The notes beneath the pieces were generated by a model, which had not been told where the DNA came from, ran no database searches, and saw only the letters and a list, made by a program, of their open reading frames with translations. Shown one piece after another: positions 1 to 7,866 of a stretch of 64,000 nt of DNA. Origin of the DNA: an uncultured bacterium (GTDB lineage Bacteria > Bacillota > Clostridia > Oscillospirales > Oscillospiraceae); the NCBI GenBank assembly GCA_947383145.1, contig CANDCH010000006.1, positions 46,318-110,317 of the forward strand. The letters run 5' to 3'. Within the stretch, counting starts at the first letter, position 1; each line of letters starts with the position of its first letter. The translations under genes and the position numbers were made by a program.

Positions 1-1361
1 GCGAAGTTCTTCGCCTTCTTGGCCTCCGCCCTTTGCAGCACCAGGGCGTCGATGGCCGGGTCGCCCTCCCCCTGAACGGTGAAGCCGTCCGCGCCGGCCG
101 TTCTGGCCTGAGCGGCTTCCTTTTCCCGCAGGGCCGCCGCCTTTTCCAGCAGGGACAGGGACAGCACCCGGTCGAAATCCGCCAGCACCGCCCGCTTGGT
201 CACGTCGTTCACCGGGGCCTTGAGCACGTCGTACAGGCAGGTGATCCCCATGGAGGTGTTCAAATCATTGCCCACCTGGGCGAGGAACTTCTCCTTCATC
301 TGGGCGGCGGCTTCCTCGTCCACCCCGCCGTCCGTCCCGGTGAGGGCGGCGATCCGCTTGATCAGCTTGTGATAGGCCCCCGCCGCGTTGTCCAGGTTCT
401 CCCAGGAGAACACCAGCCCCTTGCGGTAGTGGCTCTGTAAGCAGAAGAAGCGGTAGGCCAGGGGGTCGTACCCCTTCTCCTCCAGCAGGGACACCGTGAG
501 GAACTCCCCCTTGGACTTGGACATCTTGCCGGAATTGGTGTTCAGGTGGTGGACGTGGAACCACTGGGCGCACCAGGGGTGGCCCAGATAGGCCTCCGAC
601 TGGGCGATCTCGTTGGTGTGGTGGGGGAAGGCGTTGTCCACCCCGCCGCAGTGGAGGTCCAGATACTCCCCGTTGTATTTCATGGAGATGCAGGAGCACT
701 CGATGTGCCAGCCGGGGTAGCCCACCCCCCAGGGGGAGTCCCATTTCAGGGCCTGGTCCTCGAACTTGCACTTGGTGAACCAGAGGACAAAGTCGTTCTT
801 GTTCCGCTTGTTGGCGTCCTCCTCCACGCCCTCCCGGACGCCCACCGCCAGGTCCTCCTCGTCGTGGTCGTTGAACACGTAGTAGCGGTCCAGTCTGGAG
901 GTGTCGAAATACACGTTTCCCCCCGCCGCGTAGGCGTACCCTTTCTCAATCAGGCCGGACACCACTTTGATGAACTCGTCGATGAGCCCGGTGGCGGGCT
1001 GGACCACGTCGGGGGTCTTGATGTTCAGCTTGGCGCAGTCGTCGAAAAAGGCGCCGGTGTAGAACCGGGCGATGTCCATGACGGACTTGTTTTCCCGGCG
1101 GGCGCCCTTGAGCATCTTGTCCTCGCCGGTGTCCGCGTCGGAGGCCAGATGGCCCACGTCGGTGATGTTCATCACCCGGTTCACGTCGTAGCCCTCATAG
1201 CGCAGGAACTTTTCCAGCGCGTCCTCCATGATGTAGGAGCGCAGGTTGCCGATGTGGGCGAAGTGGTACACGGTGGGGCCGCAGGTGTACATCTCCACCC
1301 GGCCGGGGGTGTGGGTTTTGAACTCCTCTTTTTTGTGGGTGGCGGAATTGTAGAGATACAT
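1..1361 (-). CDS. cysS: Cysteinyl-tRNA synthetase (C-terminus beyond window edge)
   Basis: Charges tRNA-Cys with cysteine in the cytoplasm. The reverse-strand protein starts MYLYNSATHKKEEF and continues with the class I signature CGPTVYHFAHIGNLRS (HIGH-like HIGN), the zinc-site stretch GWHIECSCIS with HCGGVDNAFPHH, and the KMSKS loop NTNSGKMSKSKGEF, in the order and spacing of CysRS. The ATG at 1359-1361 is preceded by GGAGG eight bases upstream. The gene starts 16 bases after the cysE stop, so the two form a cysE-cysS operon under one cysteine T-box, a common Firmicute arrangement. About 453 residues are visible; the last part of the C-terminal anticodon-binding region is cut by the window start. 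No sign of decay. Confidence 0.97.
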   Translation of the reverse strand, partial: MYLYNSATHKKEEFKTHTPGRVEMYTCGPTVYHFAHIGNLRSYIMEDALEKFLRYEGYDVNRVMNITDVGHLASDADTGEDKMLKGARRENKSVMDIARFYTGAFFDDCAKLNIKTPDVVQPATGLIDEFIKVVSGLIEKGYAYAAGGNVYFDTSRLDRYYVFNDHDEEDLAVGVREGVEEDANKRNKNDFVLWFTKCKFEDQALKWDSPWGVGYPGWHIECSCISMKYNGEYLDLHCGGVDNAFPHHTNEIAQSEAYLGHPWCAQWFHVHHLNTNSGKMSKSKGEFLTVSLLEEKGYDPLAYRFFCLQSHYRKGLVFSWENLDNAAGAYHKLIKRIAALTGTDGGVDEEAAAQMKEKFLAQVGNDLNTSMGITCLYDVLKAPVNDVTKRAVLADFDRVLSLSLLEKAAALREKEAAQARTAGADGFTVQGEGDPAIDALVLQRAEAKKAKNF

Positions 1362-1377
1362 GGCGTTATCCTCCGTT

Positions 1378-2055
1378 TCAGGTGTGATCTTCTTGGGCGC
1401 AGGCGTCCCGCCGCCCCTCGGCGTGACACTGGTCCAGCAGCTTTTCCAGCGTTTCCACCCGGCCGGACAGGGCGGCCAGCCGCTCCAGCGTGGGGCTCTT
1501 CACGCTGGTCTGGTCCACCTCGTCGGCGTAGCGGGCGGGCTGGCCCGCGATGCGCACAATCTGGGCGGGGATGCCCACTGCGGTGGCGTCGGGGGGTACC
1601 TCGCTGAGCACCACCGCGTTGGCGGCGATGCGGGAATTGTCCCCCACCTTGAAGGGCCCCAGCACCTTGGCCCCGGTGGAGATGAGCACGTTATTGCCGA
1701 TGGTGGGGTGGCGCTTGCCCTGGTCCTTGCCGGTGCCCCCCAAGGTGACGCCGTGGTAAATGAGGCAGTCGTCCCCCACCTCGGCGGTCTCGCCGATGAC
1801 GATACCCATGCCGTGGTCGATGACCAGCCTGCGGCCGATTTTCGCGCCGGGGTGGATTTCAATGCCCGTCCAGAACCGGCTCCACTGGGACACAAACCGG
1901 GCCAGAAACTTCAGCCTGTGACAGTACAAAAAGTGAGCCAGCCGGTGGTAAAGGGTGGCGTGCACGCCGGGGTACAGCAGGAAAATCTCCAGCCTGCTTC
2001 GCGCCGCCGGGTCCCGGGCCTGATAGGCCCGCAGGGTCTCGCCCAATCGGGTCAT
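1378..2055 (-). CDS. cysE: Serine O-acetyltransferase
   Basis: Transfers acetyl from acetyl-CoA to L-serine, giving O-acetylserine, the committed step of cysteine synthesis. The 225-residue protein has the short SAT form: an N-terminal helical part (LEIFLLYPGVHATLYHRLAHFLY), then the left-handed beta-helix hexapeptide repeats with IEIHPGAKIG, IDHGMGIVIGETAEVGD, YHGVTLGGTGK and RHPTIGNNVLISTGAKVLG. I start it at ATG 2053-2055 (MTRLGETLRAY) because AAGGAGG lies nine bases upstream; the reading frame stays open further upstream but that part overlaps the T-box leader. First gene of cysE-cysS; expression should rise when tRNA-Cys is uncharged. The C-terminal tail after GQPARYADEVD is variable in the family. 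Confidence 0.95.
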   Translation of the reverse strand: MTRLGETLRAYQARDPAARSRLEIFLLYPGVHATLYHRLAHFLYCHRLKFLARFVSQWSRFWTGIEIHPGAKIGRRLVIDHGMGIVIGETAEVGDDCLIYHGVTLGGTGKDQGKRHPTIGNNVLISTGAKVLGPFKVGDNSRIAANAVVLSEVPPDATAVGIPAQIVRIAGQPARYADEVDQTSVKSPTLERLAALSGRVETLEKLLDQCHAEGRRDACAQEDHT

Positions 2056-2085
2056 AGAAAAATGCCTCCTTGTCCATAAAAACAA

Positions 2086-2313
2086 AAACCCCCCATGCCA
2101 GATGGCATGAGAGGCGGCAGTGCCGCGGTTCCACTCTCGTTTTTCGCTCAATGGCCGTGACGTGGCCGGACGGAGGGCGCCCAAGTCCCCCTCGCTCCCG
2201 CTCGCATTTCGTCCGAAGCTCCCCCGAGGGCGGCTTTCAGCCGGGGCCGCCCCTCTCTGCCGGTTTTCCCTCCGACTACTTCCCGCGTTCATCGCGATAT
2301 CTGATTTTCATAC
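2086..2313 (-). promoter_or_regulatory. T-box leader (predicted tRNA-Cys sensing) of cysE-cysS
   Basis: On the reverse strand the leader contains the conserved T-box sequence AGAGTGGAACCGCGGC (complement of about 2122-2137). It is followed by a terminator hairpin (CATGCC-ATCT-GGCATG extended by C/G and U/G pairs) and a run of T at about 2086-2115. Upstream are stem I elements including a GGCAGAGAG segment and GGCTGAAAGCC. The segment GAAATGCGAG on the 3' side of stem I offers TGC, a cysteine codon, at about 2204-2206 as specifier, which fits the genes controlled. The exact 5' end is inferred from the promoter. Confidence 0.9.
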
Positions 2314-2319
2314 TGTTCC

Positions 2320-2351
2320 AGTATACTATCACAGCGCCGGGATGGTGTCAA
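2320..2351 (-). promoter_or_regulatory. Sigma-A promoter of cysE-cysS
   Basis: Reverse strand: a perfect TTGACA -35 (complement of 2346-2351). A -10 of either TAGTAT (17-base spacer) or TATACT (20-base spacer) follows at about 2320-2328. It lies just upstream of the T-box leader, so transcription would start near 2313. Confidence 0.7.
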
Positions 2352-2438
2352 GGGCGGCGGGGCATTTTGCGGGAAAACCGGGCGGGCGGCGGAAGAAAAT
2401 GGTTTTCGCGATTGGCACTGGAATTTTTCCCCGGAGTG

Positions 2439-2450
2439 TGCTAATATGAT
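2439..2450 (+). promoter_or_regulatory. Possible extended -10 promoter of uppP
   Basis: TGCTAATAT (extended -10 form) overlapping TATGAT, about 50 bases before the uppP start. No good -35 is present at the right distance, so this is a weak call. Confidence 0.35.
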
Positions 2451-2501
2451 AAGACTTGAGACCGCCGCTCTTCCGGGGCGGCTTTGAATGAGGTGATTGC
2501 G

Positions 2502-3353
2502 TTGAAATTCTGGATGGCCGCCGTTTTGGGCGCGGTTCAGGGGGTGGCGGAGTTCCTGCCCATCTCCAGCTCCGGGCACCTGTCCCTGCTGCAATACTTT
2601 TTTGGCATGGAGGAGCCTGACGCCCTGTATAACATCCTGCTCCATTTCGCCACGCTTCTGGCGGTGTGCGTGGTCTACCGGCGGGATATTGCCGGTATGA
2701 TCGTGGAGTTTTTCCGGCTGCTGGCCGCCCTGTTCTCAGGGGAAGGGCGGCGGGAGCGGGGCAACCCCCCGGAGGCCCGCCGGATGATCCTTCTCCTGAT
2801 TCTGGGCACCCTGCCCCTGTTTTTGGTGCTGCCCATTGAGGGCCTGGTGGAGGATCTGGGGTCCAGCCCGGTGTTCGTGGCCCTGATGCTGCTGGTCACG
2901 GGGTGCGTCCTGTTTCTGTCCGACCGGTACGGCGGCGGGCGCAAGGACGGCCGCACCGCCACCGTAAAGGACGTGCTGCTGGTGGGGCTGGCCCAGGGCA
3001 TGGCCACCATCCCCGGCCTGTCCCGGTCGGGTACGACCATCTCCGCTGGGATGGCCCTGGGGTTTGACCGGGGCTTCGCCGTGCGCTTCTCCTTCCTTCT
3101 GTCCCTGCCCGCCGTGCTGGGGGCCACCCTGCTGAAGGTGGTCAAGGTGGCGCAGGCGGGGGCCCTCGACACGGAGCGGCTGCCCATGTACCTGGCGGGC
3201 ATGGCCATCGCCGGGGTGGTGGGCTATTTCTCCATCTCCCTGGTGAAGCTGCTGGCGGACAAGGGAAAGTTCGGCAGCTTCGCCTACTATTGCTGGATCG
3301 TGGGGGCGGCCGCCCTGGCCGGCAGCTTCCTCTACACCCCCGCCGGGGCGTGA
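2502..3353 (+). CDS. uppP: Undecaprenyl-diphosphatase (BacA/UppP type)
   Basis: Membrane enzyme that dephosphorylates undecaprenyl pyrophosphate so the lipid carrier can be reused for peptidoglycan and wall polymer synthesis; it gives bacitracin tolerance when overproduced. The two signature regions are present: EFLPISSSGHL near the N-terminus and PGLSRSGTTISAG in the second half, with about seven or eight hydrophobic helices between and around them. I prefer TTG at 2502 because GAGGTG lies six bases before it; an in-frame TTG at 2484 would add six residues but has no good ribosome site. The gene diverges from the cysE T-box operon and is followed 38 bases later by ftsK. Confidence 0.93.
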   Translation: MKFWMAAVLGAVQGVAEFLPISSSGHLSLLQYFFGMEEPDALYNILLHFATLLAVCVVYRRDIAGMIVEFFRLLAALFSGEGRRERGNPPEARRMILLLILGTLPLFLVLPIEGLVEDLGSSPVFVALMLLVTGCVLFLSDRYGGGRKDGRTATVKDVLLVGLAQGMATIPGLSRSGTTISAGMALGFDRGFAVRFSFLLSLPAVLGATLLKVVKVAQAGALDTERLPMYLAGMAIAGVVGYFSISLVKLLADKGKFGSFAYYCWIVGAAALAGSFLYTPAGA

Positions 3354-3391
3354 TTTGATTACTACTATATAGATACGGGAGGAACTCCTGC

Positions 3392-6160
3392 ATGGCTTCC
3401 ACACAAAAGAGAACTGCATCGCCGACCGGCGGCGGAAAAGGCCGCTCCGGCCCGTCCAAAACCGGCGGAAAGCGGGCCCCGGCCCAGACCAGGGCCCGGT
3501 CCTCCTCCGGGTCCGGGAGCCGCGCCCGGAAGTCCGCGCCCCGGCACAAGCCCTTCCGCCGGGAGCTGGGCGGCGCGCTGTGCCTGCTGCTTGCCCTGTT
3601 CGGGTCCATCGGCTACTTCAAGACGGAGGAGGGGGCGTTCATCGCCCTGTTCTGCGACCTGCTGAAGGGGCTGTTCGGCTACGGCTTCTACCTGGCCCCG
3701 CCCATGCTGCTGGGGGCGGCGGCCATCCTGCTGCTCCACCGGGGCCGCCCCGTCCGCCTGCGGACGGCGGGGGCGCTGTCCCTGCCGGTGCTGGCGGGGG
3801 CGCTGTTCCACCTGTTCTTGTGCCGGACGGAGTACGAGTGGGGCTGGGACCTCTTCGGCCGCCTGTGGGCGGACGGCCGGGCGGTGGACTGCGGCGGCGC
3901 GGTGAGCGGCCTTGTCGCAATGGCCCTCCGCTTCGCCTTTACCGCGGTGGGGGCCATTGCGGTGCTGCTGGTGCTCACGGCGGCGGCGGCGCTGTGCGCC
4001 CTGCGGCTCACCCCGGCGGATATCCTGGACTACCTCCGGGAGCGCCGGGAGAGCCGGACGGAGTACGACCCGGAGGACTATCCCCAGCCCGAGCCTCGCC
4101 GGCGGAGGGAGCCGGAGACCCCGCCCTCCCGGCGGAAAAACGCCGCCATCGACATCCCGGTGGACGACGGCCCCCTGCTGTCCAAAAAGCCCACCACCCC
4201 GGTGTCCACTGTGCGGAAGAAGTCCTTCTTCGACAAGGTGGCGGGGGTGGCGCCCCCCGGCGGGGGGAACGGCGTTCCCGTCATGGAGGAGGAGCCCCCG
4301 GAGTACGAGAACGTGACCGAGCTGCGCCCCATGAAGGAGCCCCCGCGGGCCCCCAAGCCGGGCCCCGCGGCCCCGCCTCCCCCGGCGGCGGACGAGCTGC
4401 CGCCCCCCGCTCCCACCCCCCTCCGGGACGATGGGACCCGTCCCCAGCTCCGGGAGGAGCCCCCCGCCCTCCGGCAGGACCCGGTGCCTCCCCCGGTGGT
4501 CCGGGAGCCCGCCCCCGTCAAGCGGTCCAAGGAGGAGGAGCGGGCCCAGGTCCAGGAGGAGATGGCCCGGGAGATCGAGGCGGGCATGGAGCTGGACGGC
4601 CCCGCCTACCGCTATCCCCCGGTGTCCCTGCTCAACGAGGGCGGGGGCGGAAACGCCGCCGCTGCGGAGGGAGAGCTCCACGCCAACCAGCGGCGCCTCC
4701 AGGACGCCCTCCAGTCCTTCGGGGTGAGCGCCCGGATCTCCACCGTTATCCGGGGGCCCGCCGTCACCCGGTACGAGCTGGAGCTGGACCAGGGGGTGAA
4801 GCTGAACAAGATCACCAATCTGTCCGGCGACATCGCCCTGGCCCTGGGGGCGTCCGCCGTCCGGGTGGCCCCCATCCCAGACAAAATCTCCACCGTGGGC
4901 ATCGAGGTGCCCAACCGGCAGGTGAGCCCGGTGTGCATCCGGGACGTGATCGGCTCCAGGCAGTTCACCGACAGCCCCTCCAAGGTGTCCTTCGCCGTGG
5001 GCAAGGACATCAGCGGCAGCCCCATCGTGGGCAATATCGCGCGCCTGCCCCATATGCTCATCGCGGGCACCACCGGGTCGGGCAAGTCGGTGTGTACCAA
5101 TTCCCTCATCGTCTCTCTGCTGTACAAGGCCACCCCGGAGGAGGTCCGTCTCATCATGGTGGACCCCAAAATGGTGGAACTCAGCGTGTATAACGGCATC
5201 CCCCACCTGCTCATCCCGGTGGTCACCGACCCGAAAAAGGCGGCGGGGGCCCTGCAATGGGCGGTGAGCGAGATGATGAAGCGGTATCAGAAATTTTCCG
5301 AGGTGGGGGCAAAGGACCTGGCCTCCTACAACAACCACGCCCGCCGGGACGGCCTGGACCCCATGCCTCAGATCGTGGTGGTCATCGACGAGCTGGCCGA
5401 CCTGATGCTGGTGGCCGCCAAGGAGGTGGAGGAGTCCATCTGCCGGGTGGCCCAGATGGGCCGCGCCTCCGGAATGCACCTGGTCATCGCCACCCAGAGC
5501 CCCCGGGCCGACGTCATCACCGGCCTGATGAAGGCAAATATCCCCAGCCGCATCGCCTTTGCGGTGGCCTCCAGCCTGGAGTCCCGCATCATCCTGGACA
5601 CCGTGGGCGCGGAAAAGCTGGTGGGCAAGGGCGACATGCTGTACGCTCCCCTGGGGCAGGACAAGCTCCGGGTCCAGGGCTGCTTCATCACCGAGGAAGA
5701 GGTGGCCAACGTGGTGGACTTCATCAAGGAGGGGGCCTCCGCCCAGTACGACGAGCAGGTGATGCACGAGATCGAGAAGAACGCCGAGGACAAAGAGAAG
5801 GCCGCCAAGGGGGTGGGCGGGTCCGACCCCGCCGCCGGGGGAGGAGACGACTACGACGAGCTGCTCCCCGCCGCCATCGACGTGGTGCTGGAGGTGGGGC
5901 AGGCGTCGGTGTCCATGCTCCAGCGGCGGCTGAAGCTGGGCTACGGCCGGGCCGCCCGGCTGGTGGACCAGATGGAGGAGAAGGGCGTGGTGGGCCCCTT
6001 CGAGGGCTCCAAGCCCCGGCAGCTGCTCATCACCAAGGAGCAGTGGGCGGAGATGCAGTACAGGCGGGACATGGTTCCCGCTGCGCCGGATGAGCCGCCC
6101 CTTGAGGGGGACGGCGCGCCCCGGGACCAGGCTGCGCCGCCCCCTGCTGGGGACGAGTGA
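3392..6160 (+). CDS. ftsK: DNA translocase FtsK/SpoIIIE
   Basis: Hexameric ATP-driven DNA pump at the division or sporulation septum; moves chromosome ends into the daughter cell or forespore. 922 residues. Order: basic N-terminal tail, about four membrane helices (residues ~55-210, e.g. GGALCLLLALFGSIGYF), a long proline/glutamate-rich linker (~215-390), then the alpha/beta motor with Walker A GTTGSGKSV, Walker B VVVIDELADLML and ATQSPRADVITGLMKANIPSR, and a C-terminal winged-helix gamma domain (LLPAAIDVVLEVGQASVSMLQRRLKLGYGRAARLVD, positions near 830-870) that reads oriented DNA motifs. Start ATG with GGGAGG upstream. Only one copy is seen here, so whether it serves division, sporulation or both cannot be told. 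Confidence 0.95.
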   Translation: MASTQKRTASPTGGGKGRSGPSKTGGKRAPAQTRARSSSGSGSRARKSAPRHKPFRRELGGALCLLLALFGSIGYFKTEEGAFIALFCDLLKGLFGYGFYLAPPMLLGAAAILLLHRGRPVRLRTAGALSLPVLAGALFHLFLCRTEYEWGWDLFGRLWADGRAVDCGGAVSGLVAMALRFAFTAVGAIAVLLVLTAAAALCALRLTPADILDYLRERRESRTEYDPEDYPQPEPRRRREPETPPSRRKNAAIDIPVDDGPLLSKKPTTPVSTVRKKSFFDKVAGVAPPGGGNGVPVMEEEPPEYENVTELRPMKEPPRAPKPGPAAPPPPAADELPPPAPTPLRDDGTRPQLREEPPALRQDPVPPPVVREPAPVKRSKEEERAQVQEEMAREIEAGMELDGPAYRYPPVSLLNEGGGGNAAAAEGELHANQRRLQDALQSFGVSARISTVIRGPAVTRYELELDQGVKLNKITNLSGDIALALGASAVRVAPIPDKISTVGIEVPNRQVSPVCIRDVIGSRQFTDSPSKVSFAVGKDISGSPIVGNIARLPHMLIAGTTGSGKSVCTNSLIVSLLYKATPEEVRLIMVDPKMVELSVYNGIPHLLIPVVTDPKKAAGALQWAVSEMMKRYQKFSEVGAKDLASYNNHARRDGLDPMPQIVVVIDELADLMLVAAKEVEESICRVAQMGRASGMHLVIATQSPRADVITGLMKANIPSRIAFAVASSLESRIILDTVGAEKLVGKGDMLYAPLGQDKLRVQGCFITEEEVANVVDFIKEGASAQYDEQVMHEIEKNAEDKEKAAKGVGGSDPAAGGGDDYDELLPAAIDVVLEVGQASVSMLQRRLKLGYGRAARLVDQMEEKGVVGPFEGSKPRQLLITKEQWAEMQYRRDMVPAAPDEPPLEGDGAPRDQAAPPPAGDE

Positions 6161-6198
6161 CCGCCGCACGGTTTATCGGAATTCGACATACTTTGGAG

Positions 6199-6227
6199 TA
6201 GACGCGGAGGACGAGGCGTGGTATAAT
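6199..6227 (+). promoter_or_regulatory. Sigma-A promoter for the hemerythrin fusion gene
   Basis: TAGACG (6199-6204), 17-base spacer, perfect TATAAT (6222-6227), 60 bases before the GTG start. Confidence 0.6.
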
Positions 6228-6286
6228 ATGCCCGAAAAACTGCGGGCGGAAAACGCCCGTTTTACCACGTTGAAGGAGGGATTTGC

Positions 6287-7645
6287 GTGAACAAGGAATT
6301 GGTCTGGCAGGAGAACTTCAGCATTGGAGTCGAGTCCATCGACAAGGAGCATCAGCGCCTGTTCCAGATCATCAGCAAGCTGTTCCGTTTCCGGGAGGAG
6401 GAAAAGGACAGCCAATGGCTGTGCCAGGAGGGCATCAAGTATTTCAAGGGCCATGTGATGAAGCATTTCGCGGATGAGGAGGAGTACATGGCCTCCATCG
6501 GCTACGAGGGGCTGGAGCGGCACCGGAAAATTCACAGGGGCTTTCGGGAGAATACCCTTCCGGCCCTGGAGGAGGAGCTGGAGCGGACCCAGTACGCCCC
6601 GGACGCGGTGGACCACTTTCTGGGGGTGTGCGCCGGGTGGCTGATCGGCCACACCCTGACGGAGGATCAGGCCATCACCGGCGGGCGGGATAGCCAGTGG
6701 GAGAGCCTGCTGCCCAGCGAGGAGCAGGAGGCCATGGAGCGGGTGATCGTACACCTGGTGTTCGACATGTTCCGCCTGGAGTCCCAGCTCATCAGCGACG
6801 CCTACGCCGGGGAGAAGTTCGGCACCGGCGTATACTGCCGCATGGTCTACGGCGGGGAGGGAGACGAGCGGCAGGAAATTCTGATGGTGTTTGAGGAAAA
6901 GCTGCTGGTGGACACGGTGGGCAGGATCATGGGCCTCCAGTCCAACAAGCTGGACACCATGCTGATGAACGCCGCCCGGTACACCGCCCGCCAGTTCGTG
7001 GGCCGGGTGATGGAGCACTTCCCGGCGTCCAGCGGCTATGAGCTGAAGGAGGAAAACCTGCTGTCCTACGAGCAGTTCCGAAAGGTGTTTGAGCGGCAGA
7101 AGCCCCAGGTAAGCCTGTTGTTCAACACCGGCGGCTCGGGTTATTTTTCCTATTGCGTCATCGCGCCCCACCTGCTGGAAAAGGGGGTGGGCACCCCCCT
7201 GGTGGAGGATAACGCCCTGGCGGAGGTGGAGCGGTATCTGACCAGGCGGGAGGCGGAGGCAGAGGCGGACGGCAGAAAGAAAATCCTGGTGGTGGACGAC
7301 TCCGCCACCATCCGGCAGGCGATGAAGAACCTGCTGTCGGAGGAGTACGAGGTGACCTTGGCGGAGTCCGGGGTGGCCGCTATCCGAACCATCGCGCTGA
7401 ACCGGCCGGACCTGGTGCTGCTGGACTACGAGATGCCGGTGTGCGACGGGAAGATGACCCTGGAGATGCTCCGCTCGGAGGAGTATTTTTCCAGCATCCC
7501 GGTGATCTTTCTCACCGGGCGGAGCGACCCGGACGTGGTGCGCAAGCTGCTGTCCCTGAAGCCCGCGGGTTATCTGCTGAAATACCTGAAGCCGGCGGAG
7601 ATCAAGAAGAAGATCGACGGCTTTTTTGAGAAGCGCAAGGGCTGA
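6287..7645 (+). CDS. Hemerythrin - CheX-like - response-regulator receiver fusion protein
   Basis: 452-residue cytoplasmic protein with three parts. Residues 1-130 are a bacteriohemerythrin: the seven di-iron ligands can be picked out as H22 (DKEHQ), H60 and E64 (HFADE), H79 and H83 (HRKIH), H122 and D127 (HTLTED). Residues ~150-320 resemble the CheC/CheX phosphatase fold (ERVIVHLVFDMFR...GRIMGLQSNKLDT...ARQFVGRVMEHF), a weaker call. Residues ~333-450 are a receiver domain (KKILVVDDSATIRQ, phospho-acceptor Asp in LVLLDYEMP, Lys-like switch in YLLKYLKP). A role in oxygen/redox or iron sensing coupled to phospho-signalling is inferred. GTG start with AAGGAGGG upstream; own promoter and terminator, so monocistronic. 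No histidine kinase or chemotaxis gene is adjacent. Confidence 0.85.
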   Translation: MNKELVWQENFSIGVESIDKEHQRLFQIISKLFRFREEEKDSQWLCQEGIKYFKGHVMKHFADEEEYMASIGYEGLERHRKIHRGFRENTLPALEEELERTQYAPDAVDHFLGVCAGWLIGHTLTEDQAITGGRDSQWESLLPSEEQEAMERVIVHLVFDMFRLESQLISDAYAGEKFGTGVYCRMVYGGEGDERQEILMVFEEKLLVDTVGRIMGLQSNKLDTMLMNAARYTARQFVGRVMEHFPASSGYELKEENLLSYEQFRKVFERQKPQVSLLFNTGGSGYFSYCVIAPHLLEKGVGTPLVEDNALAEVERYLTRREAEAEADGRKKILVVDDSATIRQAMKNLLSEEYEVTLAESGVAAIRTIALNRPDLVLLDYEMPVCDGKMTLEMLRSEEYFSSIPVIFLTGRSDPDVVRKLLSLKPAGYLLKYLKPAEIKKKIDGFFEKRKG

Positions 7646-7710
7646 GCGCCCGGACGGCGCAGGCGGGGCACGCCTGCGCCGCCCGGCGTCCGCGCCGGAG
7701 AAAACAGCCT

Positions 7711-7742
7711 GCCCGCACCCCTTGACGGTGCGGGCATTTTTG
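7711..7742 (+). terminator. Intrinsic terminator after the hemerythrin fusion
   Basis: Perfect 9-bp stem GCCCGCACC / GGTGCGGGC (7711-7719, 7727-7735), 7-base loop, then ATTTTT. A second GC-rich hairpin without T-run lies just upstream at about 7655-7685. Confidence 0.88.
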
Positions 7743-7751
7743 CGGTATACT
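7722..7751 (+). promoter_or_regulatory. Sigma-A promoter of the topoisomerase operon, overlapping the terminator
   Basis: TTGACG at 7722-7727 (loop and first stem base of the terminator hairpin), 18-base spacer made of the terminator's 3' arm and T-run, TATACT at 7746-7751. Confidence 0.65.
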
Positions 7752-7866
7752 ATAAAAACGAGCGGTAAAGGCGCGGGTTTATCCCCAGTTCCGGCGGTTT
7801 TCGACGGAAAGGGTCAAAAAGCGGCAGGCTCCGGCGCCCTATGAATGAAGATAACGAGGTGCAGCT

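Noticed and set aside
1378-2292. Longer cysE frame starting at 2292
   Set aside because: The extra 79 codons lie in the T-box leader; true start has a ribosome site at 2055.
3365-6169. Very long open frame on the reverse strand across ftsK
   Set aside because: Low-complexity Gly/His/Leu-rich product, no ribosome site, and the forward frame encodes a full FtsK. A GC-rich shadow frame.
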